13,324 nucleotides of DNA. Origin: a bacterium (GTDB taxonomy: Bacteria > CG2-30-53-67 > CG2-30-70-394). The stretch spans positions 1 through 13,324 of the forward strand of contig JAJRSX010000144.1 in NCBI GenBank assembly GCA_024278555.1. The letters run 5' to 3'. The translations under genes and the position numbers were made by a program. Under the pieces are notes generated by a model. That model did no database searches. It was given only the letters and a program-made list of their open reading frames with translations, and was not told the origin of the DNA. Of this stretch, positions 1 to 6,792 are shown in pieces (position 1 is the stretch's first letter; each line of letters begins with the position of its first letter).

Positions 1-40
1 GCCTCCACGGTGTTGACAGGGAGCGGCCTCCTCATGGAAG

Positions 41-180
41 ACACGGAGGACACGGAGAACTGCAAAGGAGAGGTGCTTTCCTCCTCTTGGGCCTCGCGAT
101 GGATCGCCACGGGGTTGCCGTGCGCGAGGACGGCGCAAAATCGTGTTGTTTTCTGATGGAGTTCTCTGTGCCCTCCGTTT
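41..180. repeat. Imperfect inverted repeat of the CACGGAGGACACGGAG family
   Basis: The left arm at 41-61 and the reverse complement of the right arm at 160-180 match at 18 of 21 bases. The arms contain the periodic motif (AC)ACGGAGGACACGGAGA. About 98 bases separate them. The right side continues into CTCTGTGGTGAAAA. It resembles a small non-autonomous dispersed repeat; mobility is inference. Confidence 0.6.
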
Positions 181-377
181 CTCTGTGGTGAAAAATTCCT
201 TCCGGGAGCCCTCCACCTCCCGGCCGAGGCGTGGAGCGACGCCGTACCTGAAAACGGCTCCCCCCTCCCTGGTGGATAGGATGCCACTCGCCATCCTCAA
301 CCTCTTGCGTTCAGGACGAACCACGCTGTCCGTCATGGGCAAGGGGGATAGGGAGTTCTCAAGAAGTTACGGTACTC

Positions 378-395
378 GGCGGGCTGAAGCCCGCC
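378..395. repeat. Short GC hairpin repeat (GGCGGGC-TGAA-GCCCGCC)
   Basis: A perfect 7-bp stem (378-384 with 389-395) closes a TGAA loop, followed by CTACGG. There is no T-run, so it is not a typical terminator. Hairpins of this GGCGGGCTGAAGCCCGCC type are a common form of dispersed intergenic palindrome in environmental bacteria (general knowledge). Confidence 0.55.
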
Positions 396-627
396 CTACG
401 GACGGTCCCATCTTGGTCTGCATTGCTATTTCCGTTGATCCTCTCTGTGGTGAAATCGTCTTACCGCCGTTTCTGGAATGGCGGGCATCGTCCATCGGCC
501 AGTCGCTATTGCGCCCCACTGTGATGGCGCGCAGTCGTTCCCTTGCCCCGCAAGTCTCCCCGTGTCCCCCGTGGTGAAAAGCGGTCCGGAGGTTTCGTCC
601 CCCCGATCACTACGGCACAGTGGCCGG

Positions 628-1671
628 ATGGTGGTCCTGGGGATCGAGACGTCGTGTGACGAGACCGCGGTGGCGGTGGTGGCGGACGGGGTGGTGCGCG
701 CCGAGGAGGTGGCGAGCCAGGTGGCGGAGCACGCAGCCTACGGCGGGGTGGTGCCCGAGCTCGCCTCGCGTCGCCACCTGGAGGCGATCGACCCCCTGGT
801 GACTACCTGCCTCGCCGACGCCGGCGTGGCCCTGGCCGATCTCGACCTCATCGCGGTCACCCGCGGCCCCGGCCTCCTCGTGGCGCTGCTGGTGGGGGTC
901 CAGTACGCCAAGGGGCTCGCCGCCGGGCTCTCGATCCCGCTCATCGGCGTCAACCACTGCCTCGCCCACCTCTACGTGGCGGTGGCGGAGGGGGGGGGCG
1001 CCTATCCCTACCTCGGCCTGGTGGTCTCGGGCGGCCACACCCACCTCTTCCGGGTCGACGGCCCCGTGGAGTTCACCCTCCTCGGCCACACGGTGGACGA
1101 CGCCGCTGGCGAAGCCTTCGACAAGGTGGGAAAGATGGTCGGCCTGCCGTACCCGGCCGGCCCCGAGATCGACTGCCTCGCCGCGGCCGGTGACGCAACC
1201 GCAGTCGCCCTGCCGCGCCCCATGGCGCGACGCGACAACCTCCTCCTCTCCTTCAGCGGCCTGAAGACCGCGGTGCGCACCCACCTGGAGCGAAACGGCC
1301 AGCTCCCCGAGACCGGCGGTGTGCCGCCCGCCGGTCGGGCCCTCGCTGATCTGTGCGCATCCTTCCAGCAGGCGGTGGTGGAGACGATCGCCCCGAAGGT
1401 GGCGCGGGCGGCCGCCCGCGAGGGGCTGACCCGGGTGGTGGTGGGGGGTGGCGTGGCCGCGAACCGCGGCCTGCGCGCAGCCCTCGGCGCGCTCCCCGGC
1501 CTCGACGTCCACTTCATCCGCCCGGCCTGGTGCGCGGACAACGGGGTGATGGTCGCCACCCTCGGCGAGGCGCGCTTTCGCGCCGGCGTCCGCCACGACC
1601 TCGACCTCGCCCCCATCCCCGGGTTGGCGCCACTCCTGGTGGATGAGGGGGTGGTGCAAGACCCCGCGTGA
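628..1671 (+). CDS. tsaD: tRNA N6-adenosine threonylcarbamoyltransferase TsaD
   Basis: TsaD transfers the threonylcarbamoyl group from threonylcarbamoyl-AMP to A37 of ANN-decoding tRNAs, giving t6A, in the cytoplasm together with TsaB and TsaE. The 347-residue product has the usual family length. It opens with GIETSCDETAVAV (the ASKHA phosphate loop). It carries the metal-binding HxxxH as H110 and H114 (NHCLAHLY), then VSGGHTHLF, GEAFDKVGKMVGLPYPAG, and a C-terminal D304 in the CADNGVMVA motif, the third metal ligand in the family. The open frame extends upstream to 478, but the ATG at 628 puts the conserved N-terminus at residue 1, so I choose it; no good Shine-Dalgarno is visible there. It appears intact and monocistronic, with repeat-rich gaps on both sides. 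Confidence 0.97.
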   Translation: MVVLGIETSCDETAVAVVADGVVRAEEVASQVAEHAAYGGVVPELASRRHLEAIDPLVTTCLADAGVALADLDLIAVTRGPGLLVALLVGVQYAKGLAAGLSIPLIGVNHCLAHLYVAVAEGGGAYPYLGLVVSGGHTHLFRVDGPVEFTLLGHTVDDAAGEAFDKVGKMVGLPYPAGPEIDCLAAAGDATAVALPRPMARRDNLLLSFSGLKTAVRTHLERNGQLPETGGVPPAGRALADLCASFQQAVVETIAPKVARAAAREGLTRVVVGGGVAANRGLRAALGALPGLDVHFIRPAWCADNGVMVATLGEARFRAGVRHDLDLAPIPGLAPLLVDEGVVQDPA

Positions 1672-1708
1672 GGGGGGGCGCCGGCGCAGGGGGGGGAGGG
1701 GAGGGGGG
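1672..1708 (+). other. Potential G-quadruplex tract after tsaD
   Basis: Four guanine runs of 7, 8, 4 and 6 bases lie within 37 bases starting directly after the tsaD stop codon. The tract is on the coding strand, so the tsaD mRNA 3' end could fold into a quadruplex. Function, such as mRNA protection or pausing, is speculation. Confidence 0.4.
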
Positions 1709-1857
1709 CCGGCCGGTGCGCCAAGCGCAGCGCGGCGCACCGACACCGCCTCCGACGAGGGTGGGCGTCACCGGTGGCCCTTTGGGGAGGGCCGGGGCTC
1801 AACGCAAAGGGGCGAAGATGCCGGGGCGCAAAGGGGAGGTGGCCCGCGGGTAATGCG

Positions 1858-2046
1858 TCGAACGCGGCGCGAGGAGGGGGGGCTCAGCGCAGAGTCGCAG
1901 AGGGGGGTACGAGGGGTGGTGGAGCAAGCAACGGTGAGGGCCGGGAAGGCCGATCCAACCAGGAAGAACATGAGGGCCACGAAGGGGAACAGATGCCTCC
2001 CGATCCCCCCGCGGATCGCGCGACCGCTCCGCCGCCCCGCCTTCGC
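1858..2046. repeat. Composite dispersed repeat, copy 1
   Basis: Four blocks recur in the same order and strand in the 5162-5590 gap. Block a, AACGCGGCGCGAGGAGGGG, is at 1861-1879 and 5166-5184 (19 of 19). Block b, GTCGCAGAGGGGGG followed by ACGAGGGG, is near 1894-1914 and 5221-5245. Block c, ACGGTG(A/C)GGGCC then GGCCGATCCAACC, is at 1931-1960 and 5403-5433. Block d, GATCCCCCCGCGGATCGCG, is at 2002-2020 and 5547-5565 (19 of 19). Spacing between blocks differs because the second copy is longer. Confidence 0.65.
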
Positions 2047-2051
2047 GGGGC
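2034..2051. repeat. GC hairpin just upstream of the Nudix gene
   Basis: GCCCCGC (2034-2040) pairs perfectly with GCGGGGC (2045-2051) across a CTTC loop. There is no following T-run. It lies about 28 bases before the Nudix start codon, so it could affect translation initiation, but it may equally be the end of the dispersed repeat. Confidence 0.4.
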
Positions 2052-2079
2052 GCTGCCCCGGCGGGGTATCCTCCCGGCC

Positions 2080-2502
2080 ATGGCCCTTCCCGAGCGCGGA
2101 CCCTTCCCCACGGTGGACATCATCATCGAGATGGAGGCCGGCCGCATCTGCCTCATCGAGCGCCGCTTCCCGCCCCTGGGGTGGGCCCTGCCCGGCGGCT
2201 TCGTCGACGACGGCGAGTCCCTGGAGCAGGCGGCGGTGCGCGAGGCGCGGGAGGAGACGTCGCTCACGGTGACCCTCGTCGGCCAGCTCCACACCTACTC
2301 CGATCCGGCCCGCGACGCGCGGCTGCATACCTGCTCGACGGTCTTCGTCGCCCGTGCCACCGGCACCCCGCGGGCCGAGGACGACGCCAAGGGGATCGCC
2401 CTCGTCGACCCGGACGAGCTGCCGGCGCCGCTCTGCTTCGACCACGCGGCGATCCTCGCCGACTACCGGCGCTGGCGGCGCGAGCGGTGGCCGCTCTTTT
2501 GA
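2080..2502 (+). CDS. Nudix-family hydrolase
   Basis: Nudix enzymes cleave nucleoside diphosphates linked to another group X; the substrate here cannot be told from sequence. The 140-residue product is a typical single-domain size. The Nudix box lies at about residues 40-62: G40, E46, then R54-E55 and E58-E59 (REAREE), which supply the metal-binding glutamates. The usual glycine near the end of the box is a serine (S61), a tolerated but non-canonical change. [18 protein letters not shown] is the clearest stretch. The frame is open back to 1774, but that upstream part is repeat-derived; the ATG at 2080 begins [16 protein letters not shown] just before the first expected beta strand. No clear Shine-Dalgarno precedes it. 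It may be an ADP-ribose or oxidised-nucleotide pyrophosphatase, but this is unresolved. Confidence 0.9.
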   Translation: MALPERGPFPTVDIIIEMEAGRICLIERRFPPLGWALPGGFVDDGESLEQAAVREAREETSLTVTLVGQLHTYSDPARDARLHTCSTVFVARATGTPRAEDDAKGIALVDPDELPAPLCFDHAAILADYRRWRRERWPLF

Positions 2503-2520
2503 ATCCCGATTTCCGGTACC

Positions 2521-2682
2521 GTGGCGCGATGGCGCGGCGGCTCCCCTCTCTCTTGCTCCTCGCGAGCGGGGCGCGGCTACGCGGCATTGGCGGCGGTGAG
2601 CCTGGCCCTGGCGTGGGGGTGGCTGTCGCGGTCGAGGAGGAGTCCCTTGGGGTCGGTAGCGTTGGCCGCAGCGTCTTACTAG
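2521..2682 (+). CDS. Possible small single-pass membrane protein or gene remnant
   Basis: Starting at a GTG 18 bases after the Nudix stop, a 53-residue frame contains the hydrophobic run GYAALAAVSLALAWGWL followed by the positive SRSRR, which looks like one membrane segment with an inside-positive tail. It then ends at TAG close to a shift to less GC-rich DNA (about 2680-2700). An overlapping frame from the ATG at 2529 begins MARRLPSLLLLASGARLR and looks like a signal-peptide start, so a frameshifted 5' remnant of a larger membrane gene is also possible. No Shine-Dalgarno or family motif supports either reading; I do not recognise it. Confidence 0.25.
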   Translation: MARWRGGSPLSCSSRAGRGYAALAAVSLALAWGWLSRSRRSPLGSVALAAASY

Positions 2683-3049
2683 GCGATAGATGGCAGGTAC
2701 GAAAATGTTCTGAATAGTAATGGGTCGCAATCGGACAATGGCGACAAGGGAGCGGCTGCGGTGGTCTCTGTGTGTTGGGTGATCGGTGATCGTTGACTCA
2801 ACTGGGTAATTATTTGCTCAAGGTGTCGCTCTTTCGCTGCCCTGTGTGTCGACGGGCGGCAATATCGAGTCGCCGGTATCACCCTGTGGGGCGGCACCTT
2901 AGTGGGGGTAAATTCGTAGAAGAATTAGAGTTTTAGCGGTCTTCTCCATGGGGGCCATCTGGTCTCCTCCGGCGGGTGGCATGGCGATTGCAATTGGTCT
3001 TGAAATCCCAAATCCTGGCTATCACCCCCTTCCCATCGGAGGATCTTCC
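2683..3049. other. Less GC-rich spacer upstream of the haem lipoprotein
   Basis: No gene is recognisable. Base composition is visibly closer to even than in the flanking genes, with AT-rich patches near 2700-2720, 2800-2820 and 2910-2935. It is the natural place for the lipoprotein promoter, but I found no -35/-10 pair good enough to call. Confidence 0.5.
3038..3042 (+). promoter_or_regulatory. Shine-Dalgarno sequence that fixes the lipoprotein start
   Basis: GGAGG lies 7 bases before the ATG at 3050. The same frame is open from 2948, but only the 3050 start gives both a ribosome site and a leading lipoprotein signal peptide. Confidence 0.8.
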
Positions 3050-4942
3050 ATGCGCCATCCCCTTCCCCTCATCCCTCACCTTGGGGTCGCCATCCTCCTG
3101 GCAACCCTCCTCGCCTGTGGAGGCGGGGGTTCCGGCTCCACCTCGAGCACCGACGCCCAGGCCTCCCTCGACCGGGCGCCGGCCGCCACCGAGACGGCAG
3201 CCCCCATTGAGACGGCAGCCCCCATTGAGACGGCAGATATTACCGGCACCCTGGCCGCCGGCACGGTGGCCGCCCAGAGTGTCGACGCGGGCAGTGCCAC
3301 CGGCATCGACATCGCCGCGGTCGACGAGCACGGCGACAAGCAGGCGGAGGAGCTCGGGGTCACCTCCACCTTCCGCCTCGCGGTGCCCACGGGCCACGAC
3401 TACGCCCTGATCTTTTCCGAGGGAGGCAGCATCATCTCCACCCTCGTCTACCGTAGCGCCGACGGCAGCGACCATTCGGACATCGCCATTCCACGCGGGA
3501 CGACCCGGGTCGATCTGGGGACGATTACCGTGGATCGCGCCGCCCAGCGGGTGGTGGTGAACGACCCGAGCATGGTGCCCGAGCCCACGACCCCGAAGAT
3601 CCCCATGGTCGACGTGGACGGGGACCACATCCCCGACTCCATCGATCCCTCCATCGACCTGCCCGCCGGCGATCCGGCGGTGGGGGCGGCGCGCTTTGCC
3701 ACCTCATGTGTCGGCTGCCATGGCGCCGATGGCTCGGGCGGGGCGGTGGTCGGCGACTCCATCCGGGGTGCCAGCAGCGACGAGGTCGCCAGCGTCCTGG
3801 CCAACGGCAACGACGGGGGGATGCCCACCTTCCCCGACCTCGTGGGCTATGCGGCGGACATTGCCGCCTTCCTCAGCGACACGGGCGCGCCCGCGGGCGA
3901 CGGCGAGACAGCCGGCGGCGGTGATAGCGGCAGCGGCGGTGACACGACGACGGGCAACGGCAGCGGCAACGGGAGCGGCGGCAACACCACCCCGGGGACG
4001 CCCTCGGCGATGGACGCCTACGCCACCCACTGCGGTGGCTGTCACGGCGCCGACGGCAGCGGCACCACCATCGCGCCGGATATCACCGGCACCTCCGCCG
4101 ACGAGCTCACCGAGGCCCTCGGTGAGGTGGATGCAATGGCGTCGGTGAGTGTTACCGCGGATGAGGTGGCCGCGATCGCTACCTTCCTCTCCGGTAACGG
4201 CGCTACCACTGGCGGCGACGAGGCTGACGGCAACGATAGCGAGGCAGACGACGACGGCGACGGCGCCGCGGTACCGGCCGCCGGGACCGCCACCATCACC
4301 GGCAGCGTGGACATCCTGGCGTTGATCAGCGGCGACGTGGAGGTCCACTCGGTGGCCACCCAGTCTCTCGACCCGGCGGATCTCCCCCATGGCGTGGAGA
4401 TCGCCGCGGTGGACGAGAGCGGCGCGACCCAGGCGGTCGCCGAGGGGGTGGTGGACGGCTTCTCCCTCACCGTTCCCACGGGTCGCACCTATGAGCTGGT
4501 GGTCTCCGACGACGAGGGGGTGATCGGGACGATGACCTACCCGGACGGCAGCGGCGGCAGCGCCACCGCCATCGAGATCGGTGCTGGGACCACCACCGTG
4601 GCGGTTGGGCGGATTACCGTGAACCCGGCGGACGGCACGGTAGAGGCGGCGACCGCGCCCGCCTTCGACACCAGCACCCCGGCGCCCACCCCCCCCCCCA
4701 CCCCGACGCCGACCCCCACGCCGACGCCCGGACCGGACGCGGCCGCGGGGCAGGCGGCCTACGCCGCGAGCTGCGCCGGCTGTCACGGTGCCACCGCCAC
4801 GGGCGGCTTCGGTCCCAACATCGTCGGCGCGAGCCAGGCGAAGGTGAGCAACGTCCTGGCGAACGGCAAGGGAGGCATGCCTGCCTTCCCGGCCCTGGTG
4901 GGCAGCGCCGCGGATATCGCCGCCTACCTGGCGACCCTGTAG
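3050..4942 (+). CDS. Triheme c-type cytochrome lipoprotein with duplicated unknown domain
   Basis: The 630-residue product begins with a lipoprotein signal peptide (lipobox LLAC, lipidated Cys23, then glycines; no Asp at +2, so outer-membrane sorting is expected). Three CxxCH haem sites follow: C220-H224, C328-H332 and C575-H579. Sites 1 and 3 have the class I axial Met in GGMP (M258, M610); site 2 has M363 (DAMAS) as a weaker candidate. An unrecognised beta-rich domain occurs twice, at about 64-172 and 415-534, sharing IAAVDE, VPTG..Y and GTT.V..G.ITV. DVDGDHIPDSIDP (about 188-200) resembles a calcium-binding thrombospondin type 3 loop. Gly/Ser/Asn-, Asp- and Pro/Thr-rich linkers (about 284-320, 385-413, 538-568) separate the modules. 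A role as a periplasmic or surface electron carrier is inferred; the redox partner is unknown. It stands alone, with its own terminator. Confidence 0.88.
   Translation: MRHPLPLIPHLGVAILLATLLACGGGGSGSTSSTDAQASLDRAPAATETAAPIETAAPIETADITGTLAAGTVAAQSVDAGSATGIDIAAVDEHGDKQAEELGVTSTFRLAVPTGHDYALIFSEGGSIISTLVYRSADGSDHSDIAIPRGTTRVDLGTITVDRAAQRVVVNDPSMVPEPTTPKIPMVDVDGDHIPDSIDPSIDLPAGDPAVGAARFATSCVGCHGADGSGGAVVGDSIRGASSDEVASVLANGNDGGMPTFPDLVGYAADIAAFLSDTGAPAGDGETAGGGDSGSGGDTTTGNGSGNGSGGNTTPGTPSAMDAYATHCGGCHGADGSGTTIAPDITGTSADELTEALGEVDAMASVSVTADEVAAIATFLSGNGATTGGDEADGNDSEADDDGDGAAVPAAGTATITGSVDILALISGDVEVHSVATQSLDPADLPHGVEIAAVDESGATQAVAEGVVDGFSLTVPTGRTYELVVSDDEGVIGTMTYPDGSGGSATAIEIGAGTTTVAVGRITVNPADGTVEAATAPAFDTSTPAPTPPPTPTPTPTPTPGPDAAAGQAAYAASCAGCHGATATGGFGPNIVGASQAKVSNVLANGKGGMPAFPALVGSAADIAAYLATL
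3191..3236 (+). repeat. In-frame 18-bp tandem repeat in the lipoprotein gene
   Basis: Two identical 18-base units (3191-3208, 3209-3226) starting GAGACGGCAG, plus a partial third, encode ETAAPI-ETAAPI-ETADI in the linker after the lipidated N-terminus. This is a slippage-prone site that can change linker length by six residues without breaking the frame. Confidence 0.85.
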
Positions 4943-4983
4943 AGAGCCTCACCTCGTAGCCCTCCTCCGCTACGGGTGAGATC

Positions 4984-5018
4984 GGCGGGCCGGCCTTCGG
5001 GCCGGCCCGCCTTTTTTT
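4984..5018 (+). terminator. Rho-independent terminator of the haem lipoprotein gene
   Basis: A perfect 12-bp GC stem (4984-4995 with 5000-5011) closes a TTCG tetraloop and is followed at once by seven T residues (5012-5018). It starts 41 bases after the lipoprotein stop codon. It is the clearest terminator in the window. Confidence 0.95.
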
Positions 5019-5273
5019 CTCCGGACGTTCGGTGGGACGCCCCGCATCCATCCCGGGCGCCGGCGGCGGTCCAGCATATGGCGGCATGGAAAGCGGGGGG
5101 CATCACGGCGAGGGGCCAAACCACGAAGACCACGAAGGGGGAGCCGCTCGGCGGGTGCGGCGTTCAACGCGGCGCGAGGAGGGGTGGGAGGGCCTCAACG
5201 CAGAGGCGCAGGGGGGCGGAGTCGCAGAGGGGGGGGCACGAGGGGACGTGGAACCACGGGGTGCCGAAAGGGG

Positions 5274-5354
5274 ATCTGTGTTCATCCGTGTTCATCCGTG
5301 GTTCCTCGTCGGGGCTTTTGTTGGAACCACGGATGAACACGGATGAACACGGAT
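5274..5354. repeat. Near-perfect inverted repeat with 32-bp arms
   Basis: Arms at 5274-5305 and 5323-5354 pair at 31 of 32 positions, and the inner 28 bp are perfect, across a 17-base spacer (5306-5322). The right arm reads GGAACCACGGATGAACACGG and then repeats the GATGAACACG unit, so each arm is itself a tandem array with a 10-base period. No T-run follows either arm. Transcribed, it would form a very stable hairpin. Confidence 0.9.
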
Positions 5355-5471
5355 GGAGGTGGCAGAGGAGGAGAGCGGGTGTCGGTGGAGCTATCCTGAG
5401 GGACGGTGCGGGCCTGGAAGGGCCGATCCAACCGTGAGTGGCATGAAGGCACGGGCTCGCTGCGCGATCCA

Positions 5472-5496
5472 GGGGCTAGGGATCAGGGGTTAGGGG
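5472..5496 (+). other. Canonical G-quadruplex motif
   Basis: The runs are GGGG-CTA-GGG-ATCA-GGGG-TTA-GGGG: four tracts of three or more guanines with loops of 3, 4 and 3 bases. This meets the standard G3+N1-7 pattern. It lies in a repeat-rich gap with no gene; a biological role is unproven. Confidence 0.55.
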
Positions 5497-5522
5497 TGGT
5501 CGGCCACCACGCGGCGTGGATC

Positions 5523-5538
5523 GCGAGCAGGAGCTCGC
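5523..5538. repeat. REP-like hairpin (reverse orientation)
   Basis: GCGAGC (5523-5528) pairs with GCTCGC (5533-5538) across AGGA and is followed by TCCTACC. On the minus strand this reads GGTAGGAGCGAGC, the same head as the element at 12101. Related GTAGGAGCGGGC hairpins are known as REP elements in pseudomonads (general knowledge). Confidence 0.55.
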
Positions 5539-5792
5539 TCCTACCGGATCCCCCCGCGGATCGCGCCGCCGCAGCGCCGCCCCACCTCCCCCTTCGTGTC
5601 GGGCGCGCAGAGCCCCTTCGTGTCTCTTCGTGGACGATCCCCCTGCCAGGCGACTCGCCGCGGGGTCCTGCCCTCCACGGCGTCGGGAGGTTCACCCTTT
5701 ACCCGCTGGGTGAGCCCCATCCGTGGTCGATCGGGGTCCTTGTCCGGAAGGGGAAGACCAGAGCCGGTGAGAATGGTGGCCGGCCGTTTTCC

Positions 5793-5821
5793 TTGACACG
5801 GCAGGGGGGCGTTGGTAGCGT
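5793..5821 (+). promoter_or_regulatory. Candidate sigma70 promoter for glyQ-glyS-ppdK
   Basis: A perfect TTGACA -35 (5793-5798) is followed after 17 bases by TAGCGT (5816-5821), which keeps the key T, A and final T of the -10 consensus. Transcription would start near 5828, about 60 bases before the glyQ ATG, with a T-rich leader (5842-5859). This is the best promoter match I saw in the window; no experiment supports it. Confidence 0.5.
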
Positions 5822-5890
5822 CCACCGCCGCTTTGTTGCGGCATTTTTTCTTTTTGTTTCAGTGGGTTGCACGCGATTTTCGGGAGTAGC

Positions 5891-6787
5891 ATGGCCGATG
5901 CCCTCGCCTTTCAGGAGGTGATCCTCCGGTTGCAGACCTTCTGGGGGGAGCGCGGCTGCTGCCTCACCCAGGGGACCGACGTGGAGGTGGGGGCGGGGAC
6001 CTTCTCGCCCCACACCTTTCTCCGCGCCCTCGGCCCGGAGCCGTGGCGCGCCGCCTATGTGCAGCCGTCCAGGCGCCCCACCGACGGCCGCTATGGGGAA
6101 AACCCGAACCGGCTGCAGCACTACTTTCAGTATCAGGTGCTCCTCAAGCCGTCGCCTCTGGAGGTGCAGGAGCTCTACCTCGACTCTCTGCGTGCGCTGG
6201 GTATCGACCCCCTCGCCCACGACATCCGCTTCGTGGAGGACGACTGGGAGTCGCCCACCCTCGGCGCCGCCGGCCTCGGCTGGGAGGTGTGGCTCGACGG
6301 CATGGAGGTGACCCAGTTCACCTACTTCCAGCAGGTCGGCGGGGTGGAGCTGTCGCCGATCCCGGTGGAGATCACCTATGGCCTGGAGCGGATCGCCATG
6401 TACCTCCAGGGGGTCGACTCGGTCTTCGATCTCGCCTGGGGGGGCGGCATCACCTACGGCCAGGTCTACCACCCGAACGAGGTGGAGCACTCCCACTACA
6501 ACTTCGAGGTGGCGGAGGTGGCGATGGTCCGGCGCCACTTCGACGAGTTCGAGCGGGAGGCCAACCGGGCGATCGACGCGGGGCTGGTCCTGCCCGGCTA
6601 CGACTACGTCTTGAAGTGCTCCCACTGCTTCAACCTGCTCGATGCCCGTGGCGCGGTGTCGGTGACCGAGCGCACCGACTACATCGGCCGGGTCCGCCAC
6701 CTGGCGCGCAAGGTGGCCAAGGCCTACCTGGCGAGCCGCGAAGAGCTGGGCTTCCCGATGCTGATGCAGCCGCAGGAGGTGGCGTGA
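5891..6787 (+). CDS. glyQ: Glycyl-tRNA synthetase alpha subunit
   Basis: GlyQ is the catalytic class II core of the bacterial alpha2beta2 glycyl-tRNA synthetase; with GlyS it charges tRNA-Gly using ATP. The 298-residue product is close to the usual length (about 300). It starts [18 protein letters not shown] and contains the family hallmarks [38 protein letters not shown] (motif 2 region), [18 protein letters not shown] and [14 protein letters not shown] (motif 3 region). The ATG at 5891 follows GGGAG at 5882-5886; a TTG eight codons upstream is possible but less likely. The C-terminus ends cleanly before an inverted repeat that separates it from glyS by 213 bases, unusually far for this operon. 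Confidence 0.97.
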   Translation: MADALAFQEVILRLQTFWGERGCCLTQGTDVEVGAGTFSPHTFLRALGPEPWRAAYVQPSRRPTDGRYGENPNRLQHYFQYQVLLKPSPLEVQELYLDSLRALGIDPLAHDIRFVEDDWESPTLGAAGLGWEVWLDGMEVTQFTYFQQVGGVELSPIPVEITYGLERIAMYLQGVDSVFDLAWGGGITYGQVYHPNEVEHSHYNFEVAEVAMVRRHFDEFEREANRAIDAGLVLPGYDYVLKCSHCFNLLDARGAVSVTERTDYIGRVRHLARKVAKAYLASREELGFPMLMQPQEVA

Positions 6788-6792
6788 GAACG

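Larger units (their letters stand above)
1..627. other. Gene-free repeat-bearing region upstream of tsaD
   Basis: I see no convincing gene here. The open frame over 143-577 has no family-like motif and is strewn with low-complexity Arg/Pro/Ser, so I treat it as chance. The stretch holds an inverted repeat (arms 41-61 and 160-180), a perfect 7-bp hairpin (378-395), and a recurring short motif GTGGTGAAA near 185, 450 and 570. No strong promoter or Shine-Dalgarno sequence for tsaD was recognised. Confidence 0.6.
1672..2079. other. Gene-free repeat mosaic between tsaD and the Nudix gene
   Basis: I see no gene in this 408-base stretch. It starts with the G-rich tract. It then has periodic G/A-rich motifs at 1798-1838 (AACGCAAAGG, GGCGCAAAGG) and 1888-1915 (GCGCAGAGTCGCAGAGG), a CCACGAAGG-type motif near 1977, a block beginning GATCCCCCCGCGG at 2002, and a 7-bp hairpin at 2034-2051. 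Most of 1858-2046 is shared with 5162-5590. Confidence 0.6.
5162..5590. repeat. Composite dispersed repeat, copy 2
   Basis: This stretch carries the same ordered blocks as 1858-2046, at 5166-5184, 5221-5245, 5403-5433 and 5547-5565. Relative to the first copy it is longer: the long inverted repeat (5274-5354) lies between blocks b and c, and the REP-like hairpin and G-rich motif lie between blocks c and d. This looks like nested insertion of smaller repeats into an older element, which is inference. Confidence 0.6.
5019..5890. other. Large gene-free repeat mosaic between the lipoprotein gene and glyQ
   Basis: No supported gene occurs in these 872 bases; the open frames are Arg/Gly/Pro-rich shadows of repeats. 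Contents in order: CCACGAAG-type repeats near 5115-5140, the composite repeat blocks (5162-5247), a long inverted repeat (5274-5354), block c (5403-5433), a G-quadruplex motif (5472-5496), a REP-like hairpin (5523-5538) with block d (5547-5565), and the candidate glyQ promoter (5793-5821). Confidence 0.65.

Noticed and set aside
143-577. Plus-strand ORF before tsaD
   Set aside because: It crosses dispersed repeats and a hairpin and has no ribosome site or recognisable motif.
610-1746. Long minus-strand open frame over tsaD
   Set aside because: It is a GC-codon shadow: His/Arg/Gly-rich, no family motif, and it fully overlaps a clear tsaD.
5113-5433. CRISPR array suspected from repeated short units
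   Set aside because: Units are contiguous or irregularly spaced with no unique 30-40-base spacers, the main pair is inverted rather than direct, and no cas gene is nearby.
4976-5437. Plus-strand ORF after the lipoprotein terminator
   Set aside because: It begins within the terminator region and is translated from purine-rich repeats and the long inverted repeat.
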